A stretch of DNA of 13,819 nucleotides from the NCBI GenBank assembly GCA_903819605.1, contig CAIJEA010000086.1:1-13819 (forward strand). The letters run 5' to 3'. Below are positions 11,952-13,819 of this stretch, piece after piece; the first letter of the stretch is position 1, and each line of letters starts with the position of its first letter. The position numbers were made by a program, and so were the translations under genes. A model generated the notes under the pieces. It saw only the letters and a list, made by a program, of their open reading frames with translations. It made no database searches and was not told the DNA's origin. Source of the stretch: an uncultured cyanobacterium. GTDB taxonomy: Bacteria; Cyanobacteriota; Cyanobacteriia; Pseudanabaenales; Pseudanabaenaceae.

Positions 11952-12746
11952 TTACCCAGATTTCACAAATTGCTTTCTGCAATCCTTACACAAGTAGCAT
12001 TGCTTGCCTCTACGCTGTCCGTTTTTGGATACCTGCTTAGAATAACAATGAGGGCATACCATTACTTTCATTACATCGCTGAGATTATCGCCCACCGCAT
12101 CGCCAACATAGGGCTCTAAATATGCCACTAGCAAATCCTCAATCTCCTGAGCCAAAAATTGACGGCGTTGTAGATCTGGGTTGCGGAGAGCTGACAAAAT
12201 TACAGCATTAGTGCTATGTACAGACACCTCAGCGATCAGACCTAACTGTAGGTCATTTAATAATGGATTTCGTTGCTTCAAAATATTAGCTAAAAAGTTA
12301 ATTGCCTCCTGAGTCATACTTTCATCAATGGATTGAAAATTTTGACGTTGGGTATAAAACTGGATAAACATTACCCTAGATACTGGATGCTCAAATAGTT
12401 TTGTGGTGGCTGACACGAGAAGATGCATCATCTGTCGAAGTGGGAGCAAGACAATTTCAGGGGTATTAGATTGGGCATACATAGCCTTTACGTTTTCGAC
12501 ATGACGTAATTCCATCGTATTGAAAATACTTGCTTTATCAGGAAAGAATTGATATAGAGAACCAACGGCTGTACCTGCTTTAGCAGCAATTTGATGAGTA
12601 GTAGCTGCTTCATAACCCACTTCATCAAAGACCGCAGCGGCAGCCTCAAGGATTTTTTCAACACGATCTTTACCTCGTTTTTGACTGGGTTGGCGGCGCA
12701 GACCATTGTTAGAATTATTGGTTGACAAATGCGAGGTATCCGTCAT
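11952..12746 (-). CDS. TetR/AcrR-family regulator fused to a C-terminal IS1/InsA-type zinc ribbon
   Basis: 264 residues from ATG 12746. After a polar N-terminal tail comes the TetR helix-turn-helix (about 28-75): ILEAAAAVFDEVGYEAATTHQIAAKAG, then GSLYQFFPDKASIF, the classic recognition helix and 'FxxK' end. Residues about 90-215 are the helical ligand/dimer domain. From residue 229 the chain turns into CPHC-x18-CKDC with KNGQRRGKQCYL and KQFV (Cys 231, 234, 253, 256), the form of the N-terminal zinc finger of IS1-type InsA proteins, ending four residues later. TetR proteins normally end before this, at about 200-220 residues. The junction has an in-frame ATG (12060-12062). It is divergent from the Rieske gene and probably controls it and itself; the effector is unknown. 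A TTG at 12782 could extend the frame, but ATG is preferred. Confidence 0.88.
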   Translation of the reverse strand: MTDTSHLSTNNSNNGLRRQPSQKRGKDRVEKILEAAAAVFDEVGYEAATTHQIAAKAGTAVGSLYQFFPDKASIFNTMELRHVENVKAMYAQSNTPEIVLLPLRQMMHLLVSATTKLFEHPVSRVMFIQFYTQRQNFQSIDESMTQEAINFLANILKQRNPLLNDLQLGLIAEVSVHSTNAVILSALRNPDLQRRQFLAQEIEDLLVAYLEPYVGDAVGDNLSDVMKVMVCPHCYSKQVSKNGQRRGKQCYLCKDCRKQFVKSG

Positions 12747-12780
12747 ATATTCAAAAGCGACAAATTTTTCATATTTTTGC

Positions 12781-12799
12781 AAATATTCTATAAATATTT
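12781..12799. promoter_or_regulatory. Candidate TetR operator AAATATT-CTATA-AATATTT
   Basis: Perfect 7-bp inverted arms with a 5-bp spacer, in the 76-bp gap between the divergent TetR and Rieske genes. TetR-family dimers usually bind such palindromes between themselves and the neighbouring gene. The site is AT-only in its arms, so chance occurrence is possible. Confidence 0.45.
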
Positions 12800-12809
12800 A
12801 ACTATATCG

Positions 12810-12815
12810 AGAGGA
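12810..12815 (+). promoter_or_regulatory. Ribosome binding site for the Rieske gene (supports GTG start)
   Basis: AGAGGA with 7-nt spacing to GTG 12823. It favours GTG 12823 over ATG 12832, which would be 16 nt away. Confidence 0.6.
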
Positions 12816-12822
12816 TAATATC

Positions 12823-13815
12823 GTGGTATCTATGCTTGAGGGTTCGCCTTGGCTATTAGCGCATACTTCCATGCTAACAGTTAATCAGCCTCGCAAGATT
12901 TCTCTGTACGGTAATGATTATGTAATGTGGAAGGATATTGATGGCAGTATTTACGCTCTCCCAAATGCCTGTCCGCATATGGGAGCCATGCTTTCTGAGG
13001 GTTGGTGTGAAGTGGAAAGTAATGGGAAAAGCGCGATCGCCTGTCCATTCCATGCTTTACGATTTGATGCTTCAGGTTGCACGGTGTTGCCAGATTCCAA
13101 CAAAAAGACCTTACCGCTCTTGAAGCCATTGGAGCTAATAGTTCAAGGTGACTTCATCTGGACGTATGGAGGATACGAACCAAAAATAGAAATTCCATCC
13201 GTCTTGAATGAGATTACCAAAAGCTACAAGTTTCTTGGTCATACTGCCGATCGCAGTGTCGAGACGGATTTGTTGACGATGCTGTTGAATATGCATGACT
13301 ACAATCACCAAAACGGAACACATCGGGATTTATTTCGGATTACAGAGGTTCATTTTCACCAATTTGTTGACGAAGGGCATATCTCTCATGCTTATTATGA
13401 GATGCCTACGGCTCCCTATAGCTTAATAGAGAAAATTAAGAAACCAGATTTGTTGCTGCTACCTACCAAATTTAATGCTCATCTAGAGAATCACTTTCCA
13501 TCGTTCATCATTTTTTATGGAGAAACTCCCTTGGGTAAAGCAGCTCAATGTCATTTCTTCATCCCAGAAGCTGAAAATCGCACTCGCACGTATGTTTTAA
13601 TGTTTGCTCAAGCTAAGCACCCAATTTTTATGTTGTTCGGAAAAACCTATTTGAATTTTGCGAAAGTTGTGGTTGACCAAGATGCAGATATTCTGAGTAA
13701 GATTTATCCCAATTCTCCACAGAAGATTAAGCTGAACAATGAAGTTGGCATGGATTGGGTAAAAAGGAATTTTGCGAGCTTCCCCAATGTAATAGAGCCA
13801 GATCTTTCCAAATAA
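12823..13815 (+). CDS. Rieske [2Fe-2S] non-haem iron oxygenase (ring-hydroxylating/PaO-like)
   Basis: 330 residues, complete. The N-terminal Rieske domain has C50-x-H52 (ACPHMGA) and C74-x2-H77 (CPFHALRFD), the four [2Fe-2S] ligands. The catalytic domain has N156-x2-D159-x2-H162-x4-H167 (LNMHDYNHQNGTH), the exact mononuclear iron pattern; the Asp that bridges electron transfer is D159, and VVDQDADIL near 285 resembles the later conserved segment of the family. Such enzymes hydroxylate or cleave aromatic, tetrapyrrole or terpenoid substrates with electrons from ferredoxin. The protein is shorter than pheophorbide a oxygenase and lacks its C-terminal CxxC membrane part. The substrate is unknown. 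No reductase or ferredoxin gene lies beside it. Control by the divergent TetR protein is likely, so the substrate may be a chemical the cell senses. Start GTG 12823 follows a good ribosome binding site. Confidence 0.9.
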   Translation: MVSMLEGSPWLLAHTSMLTVNQPRKISLYGNDYVMWKDIDGSIYALPNACPHMGAMLSEGWCEVESNGKSAIACPFHALRFDASGCTVLPDSNKKTLPLLKPLELIVQGDFIWTYGGYEPKIEIPSVLNEITKSYKFLGHTADRSVETDLLTMLLNMHDYNHQNGTHRDLFRITEVHFHQFVDEGHISHAYYEMPTAPYSLIEKIKKPDLLLLPTKFNAHLENHFPSFIIFYGETPLGKAAQCHFFIPEAENRTRTYVLMFAQAKHPIFMLFGKTYLNFAKVVVDQDADILSKIYPNSPQKIKLNNEVGMDWVKRNFASFPNVIEPDLSK

Positions 13816-13819
13816 GAGC

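Noticed and set aside
11952..12065. Remnant of an IS1-family element as an independent gene
   Set aside because: Only the zinc-ribbon part is present, with no InsB catalytic region and no recognisable terminal repeats; it is better described as a domain of the TetR protein.

Overview
The window reads as cyanobacterial chromosome, most likely from a Pseudanabaena-like filamentous lineage. Evidence seen: many copies of the HIP1 octamer GCGATCGC (for example near 493, 563, 1029, 1160, 1974), a cyanobacterial-type HU protein, an FHA-penicillin-binding-protein fusion, an NblA-like phycobilisome-degradation protein, and many long perfect palindromes between genes. The genus is an inference from gene content and repeat style and cannot be proved here. 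No tRNA, rRNA, CRISPR array or intact insertion sequence is visible.

Layout. 1-175 is the C-terminal tail of a GAF-domain protein. 245-697 is a stand-alone HD-domain protein of the RelA/SpoT hydrolase type, which meets a minus-strand family 2 glycosyltransferase (699-1619) almost end to end. The minus strand then carries HU (1726-2004), a class A penicillin-binding protein with an N-terminal FHA domain (2195-4456) and a tandem universal stress protein (4608-5441). Strong hairpins that can act as intrinsic terminators separate the glycosyltransferase from HU and the PBP from the stress protein.

5800-11351 is a minus-strand chaperone-usher pilus locus. In transcription order it has three secreted pilin-like subunits (10848-11351, 9903-10490, 9277-9747), a PapD-type periplasmic chaperone (8449-9243) and an outer-membrane usher (5800-8298). 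The order matches the archaic (Csu-like) chaperone-usher operons, but no tip-adhesin gene follows the usher. Long palindromes lie in most of the gaps, which suggests that subunit, chaperone and usher levels are set differently. Upstream of the first subunit lie two G/C-rich hairpins with a T-tract, arranged so that they could also pair with each other.

11564-11746 is the NblA-like gene. 11952-12746 encodes a TetR-family regulator that carries, in frame at its C-terminus, an IS1/InsA-type zinc ribbon. It is divergent from a Rieske non-haem iron oxygenase (12823-13815) across a 76-bp gap containing a perfect AT-rich palindrome, a natural candidate operator. The regulator fusion, the pilus locus with its hairpins, and the CAGGG-N4-CCCTG palindrome pair are the most unusual parts of the window.
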